From positions 5,330,827-5,394,826 of the forward strand of contig CP137682.1 in assembly GCA_037976565.1 (NCBI GenBank): a DNA stretch of 64,000 bases, in the 5' to 3' direction. Made by a program: the position numbers and the translations under genes. Positions 28,301 through 42,000 of this stretch are shown piece after piece. The DNA is from Mesocentrotus franciscanus (lineage: Eukaryota; Echinodermata; Echinoidea; Camarodonta; Strongylocentrotidae). How positions within the stretch are numbered: position 1 is the first letter of the stretch; each line of letters opens with the position of its first letter. The notes under the pieces are model-generated. The model was given only the letters and a program-made list of their open reading frames with translations, was not told the DNA's origin and ran no database searches.

Positions 28301-29176
28301 TCCCACATAACCATTTCTGTGTGGAGTGATGTTCACTGAATGTGATTTTCAGCAAGATTTGGTCAATTTCTTATCATTTTGATGATTTCAAAACCTCAAG
28401 ACACACAATTATTGTTATTTACTACATAATGTAGCTTCCTCAATCGTTTCTTTCAAATTGCAAGCACATGACCAGAACTCATCTTTATCGTTAACATCAA
28501 TTAAAGTCAGAGAAGGTAAATTATCTAGCACTCTAGAAATACATACAATGACGATTGCAAATTTATCTCAACTGCATAATAAATTGGTCCCATTACTACC
28601 ACAAAGAGATAGTTCAAAAATATATGCACAAATAAATAAAAAGTATACCGTAGATGCACATGTGAAACATATAAATGCACATAATGTATATTTCTGATTG
28701 TGCATTTCTTTGCTATGTATAATTCTGCTGTGACATGATCTTTGTTATTCCTAAATTAATGAAAAAAGAATTTATGTGTTATAATAACAGATGAATCAAT
28801 AAATTCAACTACCAAAATATACATATGATTCATAGTAACAAGGACCCTGTGAAATAATAGTCACGAAGATTAAAAATATTAAGATATAATCCTATATTCC
28901 ATATTTGTCTGCAAAAGTATACAAAGTGTACAAACAACACCAAACAGTGATTAAATTCCTTCACATACAGTTAATGGATACTATAATAAGGCCTATTTGC
29001 TCATGATAATTTCAGGCTTTGTGTAATACTAATGAAACTTTGCAAGGCAGACAAAGTAGATTGAAATGATCGGGTTTGCACAGCCATATTTTTGAAAACT
29101 TTGAGGAAATACTGAATATTTTTTTTACAGTCTGTATGCATGGAGATTGATTAAATTTCAACATACATTTTTTTAA

Positions 29177-29543
29177 CCCATCAGGGACAAATGTCCACAT
29201 TTTGTAGTTTAGCATGCATATTGAACATACACCATAAGGAGAAAATGCAAAATTTCTACACAAGCTGTACCCATATTTTGTACAGTAACTTGAGTTGATT
29301 GAAATCAGGAATTTTAATAATAAGTATTAAGATTCTTAACTAGGCATCACAGTGAAGAGTTTAAAATCAATGTTTTCCCCATTGAAAGTTGGTAATTGTT
29401 AAATTCTATCGATATCTTCAGATACATGATGTTTGGAAAGTGTCATGTAGCTCAACAGAAGAAAAAAAATTGTGTGTTGCCAATTTGAGGATGAAAAGCT
29501 GATGAATTCATTCATCCCTTTAAAAAAACTTGTCCCTGATGGG
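29177..29543. mobile_element. piggyBac-like MITE flanked by TTAA
   Basis: TTAA then CCCATCAGGGACAAATG at the left, and CTTGTCCCTGATGGG then TTAA at the right. TTAA duplication plus short inverted repeats fits a piggyBac-type element. No transposase. Confidence 0.8.
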
Positions 29544-29793
29544 TTAAAAAGTGAATCAGACATCATTAAATGATTTACAAATAAAATACTATCCTGTATA
29601 TTTTCATGGCAGCACGCAAAGATTAATGTCCATTCTTTACAATGTCCATTGCACTAAATAATTTCACTTGCAAAAACAAGAGGTTTTGAAGATGGCAAAT
29701 ACCAACCAACGCCTTGACAAGGTAAGACATCTGTATCACAAAGGATACATCACAATATACTATACAATGTCAAACACAAAACTGCTTTAGGGC

Positions 29794-30109
29794 AATAAGC
29801 CACTTCGGAGATAATATCTGCGCATGGGCAAACTAAGATAATTTTTACAAAACTGTAAAATCCATTGAGACGATCTGCTGGATATGTGTTCATGAAAGTA
29901 ATGTAATAAGTATTCAGTTATGCAACAGCCGTACATTCTATGATACAATGGTGGAAGTATTCTTTTCAAGAGGGCAAATAAAATGTATTCATGAAGCACC
30001 TCCATCACTTTGGCAGTGATTATTCTAAGATGCACAAAATGGGACGTCTCCATTGTAAAAGACCTGTGAATATTCAGGGGTCGGAGTGCTATCTCCGAGG
30101 TGGCTTATT
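29794..30109. mobile_element. MITE with AATAAGCCAC ends
   Basis: AATAAGCCACTTCGGAGATA at 29794 is mirrored by TATCTCCGAGGTGGCTTATT ending 30109. No coding. Confidence 0.8.
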
Positions 30110-31843
30110 CCATACAACATGTCCATAATTCATTGATTTCATCCAAATAAAAATCTCTGGATATTGGCATTAACTAATACCGTAGTTCTTTCTGATATCA
30201 CTGCAAATAGTTAATGATCATATTATTTTTGGATGAAAAAGTGGATAAAGCACTACATCATATAAATACATCATATGGAATGGCCCTTCTGCCAATCTAG
30301 TGATTATTTCCAACTATTTTATTATTCGACATGGCTGGCAAGCTAAGTATAATAATGTGTTTAAGGCAAGTGAAATTTGCAAAATACTGTCTCGTCATAT
30401 TCAACAAATTAAAGCAAAGAAGACGGTTATCTTTAACCACTTGAAAACAACACATTGTTTGCTAAGACACAGGGCTGTATTCTGAAAACGATGTTGTCTT
30501 TTGTGTTAGAGAAAATTAAAATTATAACATAGTCAAATTAATGCGCAGAACTAACACTTGCCACTGGAGCTTGCACAGACATCTCTTTTGACTTTAGGTG
30601 AAGCAGCCAGCTTTGCACACACATTTACCAATGACTTTGTCATAAATTTTGATTTGTTATGACAGTTAAGAATACCACCCTCAATGGCTCATATACTTAA
30701 CAGAGTATATGCATTGCCCTTCTGGCTCTCAAAAGATGACATAATGTCATCAGATTTCAAAACAAACTATCAAAACTTTCATCATCCAATCCAATACATA
30801 TTGCTCTATTTTGCACTAAAAGTAATAATAAAATAATATATAGACATATAAGACAAGTGCTGTCGTTAACTATATTTCTTTTTCATCGCAATAAGTTTAG
30901 CAATCAACTACTCTTTGTAGCACAGTGGAATGTTTACATCTAAATACTCAATATGTAAAAAACAAAATGGGTGACATAATGGCACATTAGAATAAACAAA
31001 AATTGAAATTTTCTTCCACTGAAAGGTCTGGACAATTATCCACTACCTAACTTTGCATGTGACAATAAAAATATGGGACACACAAATCCAATCTGAATTA
31101 CTATCATCATCATCATCATTATCATCACCACCATCATCTTTATCACATAGCCAGCAAAATGAGTCCACAGTGGCAGTACAAGATGTAGCTCAGGTTCACT
31201 CAATATTGGAGAGTTGTGATAAAACATCAAAAAGAAACTCAATTTTGCTCTAGCAATTAAAAAAAAAAAAAGAGCCGCTATGAACAGAAACAGTAAAATA
31301 AACACTGCATGTAGCATGATAAACATTAAGTATATGCAATTAAAATCAATGTACTTATGATTGCTGTTTCTTTCACGGTATCACCATTCGATCTCACGGC
31401 ATCAAATTCATGCCTCTTTCTACTAAGTATGTGAACCACAGACACTATTTCATTCAGTTTTCATCCTTTTCTTATTTTACATCAAAAAGAAAAAGAAACA
31501 AACAATGGCCAGAATGTAACTTTATGTACTCCCAAAATATCTGTATGTGAATATCAACAGACCTAATTACAAGTTCATTAATTTCACTTTACCACATACA
31601 TAAAGACAATTTATTGGAGCTTGATTCATAGTGTTTGTGCAATACAGCTCATAAATCGACAGAATACAAGATGAAAATTTGATTTGGAAAACAATTACAT
31701 AAATTGCATACTGATAAATTCTAGCACCTAGTGTTTTCTCATTATTTAAATGATAGAATCAAAGTCCTCATATTCGAAATGTGAGAAAAGTTTCAAATAA
31801 CCTCCAAAAGTAACGGTAATCCATCATAACCTGCAAGGTCAAT

Positions 31844-32252
31844 GAGTGCGTTTATCGTTCAATTTTTTGCCTAGAAACAGTTTTCAGGCAAATTTTTAAG
31901 GTGATAAACGCAAAGCCTTTTTCAAACGTCTTTAGATATGGGCATATTGTATGGGCATATTGTAACGCTGAGAAAAGTGCGTTTTGAATGTGACTTACAG
32001 CCAGAATCACGTTTCTGAGAGATGATAAACACATAGCTGTTTTGAACCCCACATACGAATCGGACCTTCCCATGCTAATCTGCTTCCCGGGTCCGAAACG
32101 GCGCAAAGCAGCTGCGCAGAGACAAGGCCTTTATTTTGAATCGTGAAGAGTCGATAAACGCAACATCCCACAAAACATGTTCGTATAGTGGGGTTTGATA
32201 TGTACATATAGTAACGCTGATGCTGAGTGGCAAGGCACGATAAACGCACCCA
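31844..32252. mobile_element. MITE with GTGCGTTTATCG ends
   Basis: GAGTGCGTTTATCG and CGATAAACGCACCC form the inverted ends; GATAAACGC recurs internally. A related copy with GTTTCTGAGAGATGATAAAC lies at 59442. Confidence 0.8.
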
Positions 32253-33614
32253 TAGTCGTACATACAAGAAGAGAGGAAACCTTAAGTCAGGGAGAAAGAA
32301 AAAGATGAAGAATATATTTTTTTACACATTTAACTCATTCTTAAACAAACAACTGGGGAGACAGACTAACATACGTCTTAGATGTTATAGTCACTCAGAT
32401 CAGAAAACCTGTATTTCTGTGGCTACCAGCAAGAAGGTAGTAACTGCCCATGACAATACAGCCTTCTTGTAGTCAGCTGATGGTTTCTTTTATCTTTTGG
32501 TATATAACCTTCATACAGGCAAATGAGCATCTTCAAGCGGTAGTCTTATTGTACAGTGAGCAAAGAGGTTTAAAATACATCATTGATGATTCTTTTTATG
32601 CAAGGATACATAAAATACCCTCCTCCAAATAAAATGAGGGGGAAGTGTCATATACCGGTAGACACTCTACCAGAGATGGCACAAAGATAATGCATCTCAT
32701 CTCGTTAAAATAACGTCATCTCATAAAATATCTGGAATGTACCGTGAATTCCCTAATTTGGTAAATGCGCATGCTTACCGGTTTCTCAAATGCAAAAAAA
32801 CGTTTCCAAAATCCAGATGTACAAAAAGAGCATTTTCACTACGTAGAATGCCATTAGTCATTTCATAATCACTAACACACACATACTTTGGGTAATACCA
32901 TGAGGTCTTTCGTTTGAATTTGGCATTTTTTTATCATTTCCATTTTTGCACATTGTATCAAAAGTGTTAATCATAATTGTGATTCTGGCAATTTACTAAA
33001 TCTTTATGGAAAACCTACACCACACTGTTTTAATGTACATTAAACATGCACACTGTCTGTGTACATGTAACAAAGGTCGACCATGGCAGACCACTGTTTG
33101 TTGCATTTGTTGCCCGAATCACATAAAGAGTTAATTAGCATTCCCCTGTCAATGCTATTGCCTATGAAGTGTACTTTCTATTCACATAAACACCCTCTTC
33201 TAAAAGACATTCTTGTGTATGTAAAGCGGTGTGAAACACTAGTGAGAGCACTGTACAAATAGAATGATCATATTGAAGTGTATTAGTAAACAATACTAGT
33301 GGTTAATGATACTACAGGGTACAAGAAAAATACCACTTGCCCATCTTGGTCAATAGAGGACTTGCAAATAATCAATAATCTAGGTTACTAGATTGTTAAT
33401 GTCATCCATGCTGCTTGAAACTCTCCACTTCCAGATTTCGATATTTAAATTTAAGTTAGATGCATCTCTTAATGGTATCCACGGCTCCCTGTTGTTTTTG
33501 TCATCCACATTCATCCACTTTTACTGCATCAAAACCAAAGCAACTTGGTGTGTTGTCACAGAGGAAAAAAGTGTTTCTGGAAAGAAAATTTACTTCTAGG
33601 GAACAAATAGCTCA

Positions 33615-33975
33615 CACCATGTCTGATCCTGCCATTACATTATAAAAAGTTACTCCCTCATCCATGTCCAAATAAGGTCCTCTTCTTGAAAAGTTTTTAA
33701 AAATTAACAAAATGGAGATTGCTTCAAGTCTAGGTCAATGCAGTTCTGATCCTGCCATTATATGATGTTGTCTTACTCCCCTTTCACTTCAATCAAGGCC
33801 AAAGAAGGTCCTTTATAGTTGAGCAAATATAGAAAAATTGAAAAAATGTCATTCTTGCTCTGTACAGATTTGATCCCACAGTTACGTGATATAAACTTAC
33901 TCCCCACTTCCGTCAGGACAAAAGTTGGTCCTCAATAGTAAAGCCAAAGTAGAAAATTGGAGATTGGTTGAAGTC
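33615..33975. repeat. Three degenerate tandem units next to the NADK stop
   Basis: Units of about 130 bp, each with TCTGATCCTGCCATTA-like, TTACTCCC and AAGGTCCT/TTGGTCCT words at about 33620, 33749 and 33870. They lie in the presumed NADK 3' UTR. Confidence 0.65.
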
Positions 33976-33980
33976 TTTTA

Positions 33981-34173
33981 TCAGTCTGGACTACTGGAGC
34001 CACCATTCTGTTTGTTGTTATTTGATGATTTGTCCTTGATCTTTGATCTGAATGATTTCTGTGTTTGCCGTTCATTCCAGTGGAGACACTCCACCAGGCT
34101 GTCAAACCAATCACAGATCTGATCTATACTGCACACTGATGCCACTGGGTAGACCGATGTAGTGATCCTCAAG
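33981..34173 (-). CDS. NADK: NADK last coding exon and stop
   Basis: On the minus strand acceptor TTGTACAG is followed by [30 protein letters not shown] and [13 protein letters not shown], then TGA at 33983-33981. Human NADK has SITTSCYPLPSIC and DWFESLAQCLHWN. Confidence 0.95.
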
Positions 34174-35991
34174 CTGTACAAGCACAAAAGAAGAATTAAA
34201 TTAAATCATTTCTCTTCTTGTATACCTCATATCAAACACAAATGAATTTGTTATGAAGCTCAAATTCAAATTGAATTGATTATCAGAGGAATGAGGAATG
34301 ATATTGAGAACACATATATCTCAGGTTTGAAACTAACAAAAATCTAACAAATAAAAAGCTCTCAGAATTGTGATTTACTTGATATTGCTTCCAATAGGTG
34401 TCTATGCTAAATTGATTTGGTTTGTTCCATTGCATCATAACAAGTTTGAAAAGTGTTTATATCCTTTACAACCCAAATGAATTTTAATGAGAACCAATCA
34501 GTCAATTTGCACCATCAAGAAAGTAGAAAATAGCTGTCAAACACACACGACAGACATGAGATGGGCCCAATGTCCTTGGTCTGAAAATAATGAACTTCCT
34601 GACTTCAATTAAATATAATTGACAAAACCAATTGAATACAATAATCAAGCAAACAAATTGTAAAACTTAATGAATTCTCAAAGCAAATAAAGCCTTTGGG
34701 GAGGATGTTTTTCGTGAGCAGACACCTCTAACTAAAAGTCATATTTCAAGGTTGTGGCTAAATTGACAACTACCGGTAATTGACAACAAATTGACAACGA
34801 ATGGACAGATAAAATTAAATGATTACTGCTATCTTGTGGTCAGAAGTATTTTAAAAACAAACTGGAATATTACGTTGATTTTGAATGAAAATGAAATGAA
34901 AATATTTCTGGTCCCTATTTTCATTTTTAAAAAATGGAAGCGGATCACTCTGACAACTTAACCACAGAATACTGAATAATAAACTCCCACTATAAAAGTA
35001 GTCAATGCATGGTGAAGTTTAATATACATGTGCCCGGTAGTTAGTTGAACTCCTCTTTACTATGTTTATTACAGACTGATAAAATAAACATTAAAAGTAG
35101 AATAAAGCTTGTTTGTAATAATAGATCCCGTTGGACTTTGAATTATAATTTGTCATCTCTTTTTCATTCTCTCCATGCCTTTCTAAGCTCTTTTCCATTG
35201 TTATAAGCATAAGTGTCATTAAATTTAACCCTCGTATTAATATCTATCTATCTATATATCACAATCTACAATCTTATCTATCAATCTACATTTATCTTTT
35301 AACTGCATTTCTTCTTTTCAACTGTCAAAAATATATGCATACAATAGATATATTGTAGAATAGCATGTACAAGAGTCAACTTCATTATCTGAAAGTGTTG
35401 ACTTGCCTTTCATATATGTACAAAGACTGATATCTATTTTAAAAGAGCCAATATTGACATCACAATTTTCTCACAATAAAGCTCAAAGATAAACTTGAAT
35501 AGACCATGAACCCGGAACAGCTATATCAATACCCGTCTTCATGGCATGTTTTTAATGCAAACAAGAAAAAAAAAAATCCATCTTTCTTTTGACATCTCTA
35601 ACAATTAATTAGTGATCACCATTTACTTATTCAAAATTATTATTCCTCTTTTTCCCGTCAATTTCTTCTCCCTTTCTCTTTCTTCTTAGTCTTCTTTTGT
35701 TATGTCCTCCCTCTTCTCTCTCTCGCTATCTATCTACAGTATCTATCTATCTCTCACTCACCCCTCTCTCATAATCTCCCATCCCATTGTTCAACAACTG
35801 AATATGTTTTTGTGTTTCTCCTCCACTGTAATATACTGTTTTTACATACTTTTTTTTTTTTTTTTTTCAAATGACATTTCCTTTTCTATGTTTCCAACTT
35901 TTCGCCTTTTATGTTTCCAACTTCGTCTTTGGTATTTTTCCTCAATTCGTTCCATCCCTCACTGCCTTTTCTTTGTCTCCCCTTCTCTCCC

Positions 35992-36028
<37 letters not shown>

Positions 36029-39000
36029 GTCTGTCTGTCTCTCTTCCTTTCTCTCTTCCTCTCTCCCTTCCCTTCACCCCCTATACACACACACAAACAC
36101 TCTCACTCACATCAAGCTCTAGTACATGTGTATGTCTGCCATCATCACTTACCAGAATCCTTTCTTGAGTTCTTGTCTATTCCTTCCATCCAGAGAGGCC
36201 CAGGCTGTATGCCTTGCATCCGGTGATACAGACACCTGCACGTACAGAAGTAAAGAAGATCTTCTTCAGCTTACAAATCATCTTAACAGCATAAAACATT
36301 TGTACATACAAGAAGACCGCCATTTCATTAATGTAGAAAACGGTGCTAATGACACATCTCGGTAAAAAACAATTTTCTGTAAAACTTAACCGTCTGGAAA
36401 TGTCAAATGTATAATGTTGTAATTTACATGTCTTACACAGAGACATTATCTAAATCTCACGCAGGTGTTCCAAATGTGTAATGATTGTAATAGGTAGCTG
36501 CAAAGCATTTGTTGAAATCCTGATTTTTTTTTTTTTCTGTCCCGGTAAAGATATTTTAAACATAATTACACAAGAATGTGCAATTAAATTTGTATTATAC
36601 CATGATCTATACCACCTCAAATGCTTTTGATTGTGCATGCTTTGAGTTATGACCATGCAAATGTTACCAAAAAATACATGTTACTTTGACAAGGATCAAC
36701 GGAATGTCCATCACAAACAAAGGTTCCATGATACCCCTATATTCAGACAATGGTATGTACCTGGAGTTCAACACAAGCAAGTACTACAATGGGCGTAAAG
36801 AAGAGTGTATGCGGTCAGATAGGGGTGATAAGTATGACAGGATAATAGAGAAAAACTGAACTAAATCTTCCCTCACATAAAAGGTTCCATGCACCCCTAT
36901 ATTCAGACAATGGTACGTACCTTAAGCTCAACACCAGCAGGTACTACAATGGGTCTAAAGGACAGTGTATGTGGACAGATAGGGGTGATGAGTATTGCAG
37001 GGACGTTAGGATGTACCATTGCAGCTCCTGCTGCCGCTGCGTAGGCTGTGCTACCAGTAGGAGTAGAAATTATTAAACCTGTGATGTGAAGAAAAAACAA
37101 AACACAAGTAGTCTTTAAGAAAGGTCGTAAGTTTTAAAAAACATTCATCATTCCTGGATTCATTGAAATTGAAAACAGCATTGAAAATAATTTTTATTCT
37201 TTTTAGAGAGAGAGAGAGGAACAGTAAAGCAGTAAATCATTTCTGGAATTTGACCGCAAAATAGTGATTCATGATTCAAATGAAATGTTTTCAATTTTGT
37301 TCGCATGTTATTGTTTTTTTCCTAAAATCCAGGGTGTTTTGAATGCGACACAATATCATCCTAGCAGTCTGTTTACCTTTCCGGTTGGTTGATCAATGCA
37401 CAGACAAAACACTTACAATGGTTCTACTCATCAAACAATATAAAACATCCAGCAAATGCTGGGAACAAACTGCACCCGTGCTTTAATCATACAACAATTT
37501 GTGCTCAGGAGCCTCAGGTCTCATAAAGCAAACCCTGGGTAAAAAAATAATTGCATTCGTGCATTTGACTGATGGCAATGCATTACATAATGCATGCATA
37601 TTCACTTCAAATACCAGTGTCAAATGCCAACTTCTTTTTTTGACTTCCTTTTGTAAGAAATAAAAAGCTACATGTAGCAATCATGCTTGGGTAAAATCAG
37701 GTTCAAAGTACAAGACTTATTCTCAAATAATCTTCACAAATATTAGTTTTAGGCTACAATCCTAGTTTCTATTCATTAACCCATACAAATGGAGGCACTC
37801 TAGGTACATACGATTCAGTCACATCAGACCAGTCATGAAACGATTTTGGGCTTTCCTCCAACTAGAATGTTTACAGTGAACCAACATTTTAATATTAAGT
37901 CTTAATTTCATCATTCGGAGCATTAATCAGGAAGATATCAAACCTTAAAATGTCTAGAATATCAATGATATTGCAATCTCTTCAAAAGTACTACTAACGC
38001 CAGAAATGCTCTCAACATGAAATCGTCAATGACGGTCATTTTCACAGCAAGAAACTCATACCTGCCAACCTTTCACAGCAAAAAATTAGGAATCTCTCAA
38101 GGCTAAATTAGGAATACAGTCTATTTTGTATACTTTTCACACAGAATATTTCAGGAAAAGAGAGGAATCTTTCCTCCATAGTAGGAAAGGTTAGCTGCTA
38201 TGGAAACTGAAAATGCATCGAATAATTTCAATGCTGTGTCAGATTGTGAATACGTTAAAGTGCAGCATGAAACTTCAGCGGAATTTGCAAACATCAAAGG
38301 CATGCACAAATTTCAGGATTTACAATAGGAATCGTAGTCAGGTTGCATAGTGTGATGCTATCATCTTAGGCACATAATAGCAACTTTGGTGGCTTTCTAC
38401 CCCTCTTTGCAAGGTCACTCATTTACCTCATATGCAATTTTGCACAAAACAATAGGCAACAATCAATGGAAGGATTGCTTTGTGCAAGAAAATGGCTTTG
38501 CAAAATAAACAATTTGATTAGGTTTATTACAACCCTGTTAGCAGCGCAATAGATTAATATTTCACTGGGAACAGTTAAATAATCTTGAAGCCTTTGGTTA
38601 AATGTATCACATGATTAATAAATTGTGGCACAGGGAGATTATTTGAATGGCATATAAAGATAGACTCACCATCCCCTTGGACAGTTGTGACGTGTCGACC
38701 ATCAATGAAGAGATCTAGGTTTGATAGGTAAGGAGATGGCCCTCTGTCAATCACGACATCATTCATGACCTGGTAGATACAGGATGAGAAAGAGAAAGAG
38801 GTGTCTTAGTCACATGGCTAAATCAAAGGACATGGGTTCAAGCCCTTGCACGGCACTTATGTCCTTTTGATATCTTTACCGAAACAATACTCCAAACAAT
38901 GCGGCAGTTTAAACTGCACTTACATCAGCAGAACCTGAGATCAGTGATAAAACCAAGAGGCCATTTTCATTTTGCTCACCTGGAATTTGAATTTGAGGTT

Positions 39001-42000
39001 GGGTGGATCAGGTTTCTTGCTGGGAGGTTTCAAGGCATCGCTGTTGTTTTCCTCTAGGCCGTTGGGGATCTCAGAATTCTCAAATATGAGACATTTCAGT
39101 CGACTTCTTAACGTGACAGCTGCATTACCTGGATTGGGATGGCAGAAGAGTACAAATTTATTCAAATGTGCTAATAATAAAACTCTTATTATTATTATTA
39201 TCAAAATCATCATCAACATCATCATCTTCATCATTATCTTCTTCATCATCATCATCATCAACATCATCATCATCTTTATCATTATCTTCATCTTCATCAT
39301 CGTCATCATTATCTTCATCATCATCATCATCATTATCATCATCATTATCATTATCATCAACATCATCATCATCTTCATCAACATCATCATTATCATCTTC
39401 ATCATCATCTTCATCAACATCATCATTATCATCATCATCATCATCATCACTATCACCATCACCATCACCATCATCATCCTCACCATCATCCTCGCCATCA
39501 TCATCATCATCATGAAATTGACCAAGGCGCAGAACCAAGCGTCATACAACCAACAGAGATACATACCTTCTAGGAAGACATTGACAGATTCTTTGAAATC
39601 TTCAAACTCAAAGGGTGTGAGGAATCCTAGGGATCCTAAATGATAGGCCATGACGGGAGGTACACTGCCCTCCTGGAACAATGAGGATGCCCAGAGAAGG
39701 GTGCCATCTCCACCGAGACAGATGATGAAGTCTATCCTATCGCTCAGGTCATCACCTAGGTCACAGAGATAGGGTTAAAATGGGTTGATATTGATATGAT
39801 ATTCACAGGGAAAAGAAGAGAGAATAAAATATAGCTGCAGCTGATCAGAATCAATCACAATTTTTTTAATTACTGGCAAAGGTACTTATGTGACAAGTTG
39901 CAAATGATATCAAACTCATCTGGAGTTGCAACTAATCAATAAATTACAACTCTTGATAAGACATTCTAGACTCAACAGAAGGATCTATGAAGAACCTAGG
40001 CTGATTAGATATGAGTTTCTATTTGTAAACACGAGAAAAAAGCAAACAAACAAACAACCACAATAAGCAGTAAACTGTAAATATAGAAGTAAAAGCAACC
40101 TATTATATTTCAAAAATGTTCAAGTTGCATAATATTTCTCTCCTATACCCTGGTAAATAATTGCATTGATTAATTGATAACTCCATTTAAAAAGCGGTAT
40201 CTAATTCTCTCAGCTCAATGGGTATATTAGTTCCCATTTTTAATATTTTACTTACCTTCAGCTGGCAATTACCTCCTCGCAATTTTTATGAACACTTTGT
40301 ATTGTAATTGCCCCCCTTTGAATAACACTCCATGTTATGACTCTACGCGATGGACTTTGATTTCGTATGAAGATATATTATTGCTTGCAATGATGAGACA
40401 TAAGTCAATACCAGTCCTTCACATATTGCTCCAAGCTATTGACATGACTTTCAGGAATGTTTTTTCTTCTTCTTCTTCTTCTTTTTTTTCTTCTTTTTAT
40501 TTCTAAAAAAGATCAGCTACCAGGAGATGAAATGGGTTGTCTCACCTTCTTTGAATGTTTTGAATTTCTTCATGAGGGTAGAGAACTCCTTGTTAGCCAA
40601 GAGATCTTCATCCTCTTGTACTTTGCCTTCTACATAGATCACTAGATTCTTCTCCTGTAATAAAACATAGGATTTATGAATTTTATTATACAATATGTAT
40701 GCTACATGTACATATTTATTCATATAAGGTAATCTATAAATTATATTTTTTATGTATGTTTCTTAACAAACGATCACCACCACAAACAGCAAAATATAGA
40801 CAAATAATAAGACAATAAATTTGTGGTTGTACCACACATGCTCTAGTGATTTTGCTCTGTGGTCAATACTACTGTCAAACCAGAATTTTCACAATATGAC
40901 ACTTTCGCGATTTGTAAACGAGCGATTTTCACACCTAGTACTTTCGCGAATTTGTACTATTCAATTTGACAGCAAGTTTTTTATTGCAACATTACACTTG
41001 CTACCAACCCACAGACTTTTCAGATTAGTCTGAGTGTTGTGAACAAAACATATCATTTGGTAAGAGCTAAAAGGGCTTAAGCTTCAAACTGTACTTCTAC
41101 AAAGAGACAATGACCTTCTGGCTCTCAACAACAACAACAATTATCTCTTGTCCAATAACACTATAAATTTTGAAGTCTTTCCTGCTTTTGCCCACAGCAA
41201 CAGGCTACCATGGTTATGAAAGATTTCATATGTTACACACACACTATGCAAATATATCAGTGCCCTTCTAGCAATAACATGCTCTTCATGTTAGGTCCTT
41301 TTACCTGTGAAAGCCATTTGGTCATCTCTTTGAAAGGTCCCAAGACGGATGTGTCAAAGATCTTTTTGATGATGAGCACTGAGAGGGGTGTGGCTTTCCA
41401 TACGAGGCGCTGGCTAGAGGGATCTGTCACATGCCTAGAGGTGGAAAAAAACAGAGAGATATGAAAATTATCATCATCATCAAAAAGAATCTTTCTTCTT
41501 TTTTCCCTTAATGAACAAGATTCCTCATTAGCCAGGCTGTATTTATACCACAATAGCAGAAACCTACATGTAATAATAATCCACTCATTTAGTGATGAGC
41601 ATCAATAATTAGATGAGACAAGCTTGAAGTACCTCTTGACTGGGATACAAAGATGAATCAGAGCCTTTGAAGACAAATAGAGAAGAGACTAAAAAAAATC
41701 ATTAGAGACTACATGTCGCACAAAGGGTCAGTTTACTTTGTAATAAAAAATTTAAAAATTGAAACTGAATTGCACACTTAATGCGAAAAAAAGCTCTTTC
41801 TGCCATGATGCAAATGTAAATAACTACACTCTGTATGCTATTTTCACTCTCCCATTCAATTTATCCATTAAAATAAATTACCCATTAAGGTACATCATGT
41901 CCGATTGATTGATTGATTGAATGATTGATTGATTGATTGATTGATTGAATCAATTAATTTGTCAATTGTAATAAATGACAAAACAGGGCAATACGAAGTA

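Larger units (their letters stand above)
25381..33980. other. NADK: Non-coding region between the two convergent genes
   Basis: No coding exon recognised on either strand. It may be a long NADK 3' UTR, intergenic DNA, or both. Minus-strand AATAAA candidates occur at 32130-32135 and 31610-31615 among others, so the NADK 3' end cannot be fixed. A purine/A-rich stretch lies at 27780-27970; three MITEs are listed separately. Confidence 0.6.

Noticed and set aside
38941..39681. 246-codon minus-strand frame joining two NADK exons
   Set aside because: The middle is (ATC)n microsatellite read as Met/Ile; true exon borders with GT..AG lie on both sides and the NADK alignment needs the repeat removed.
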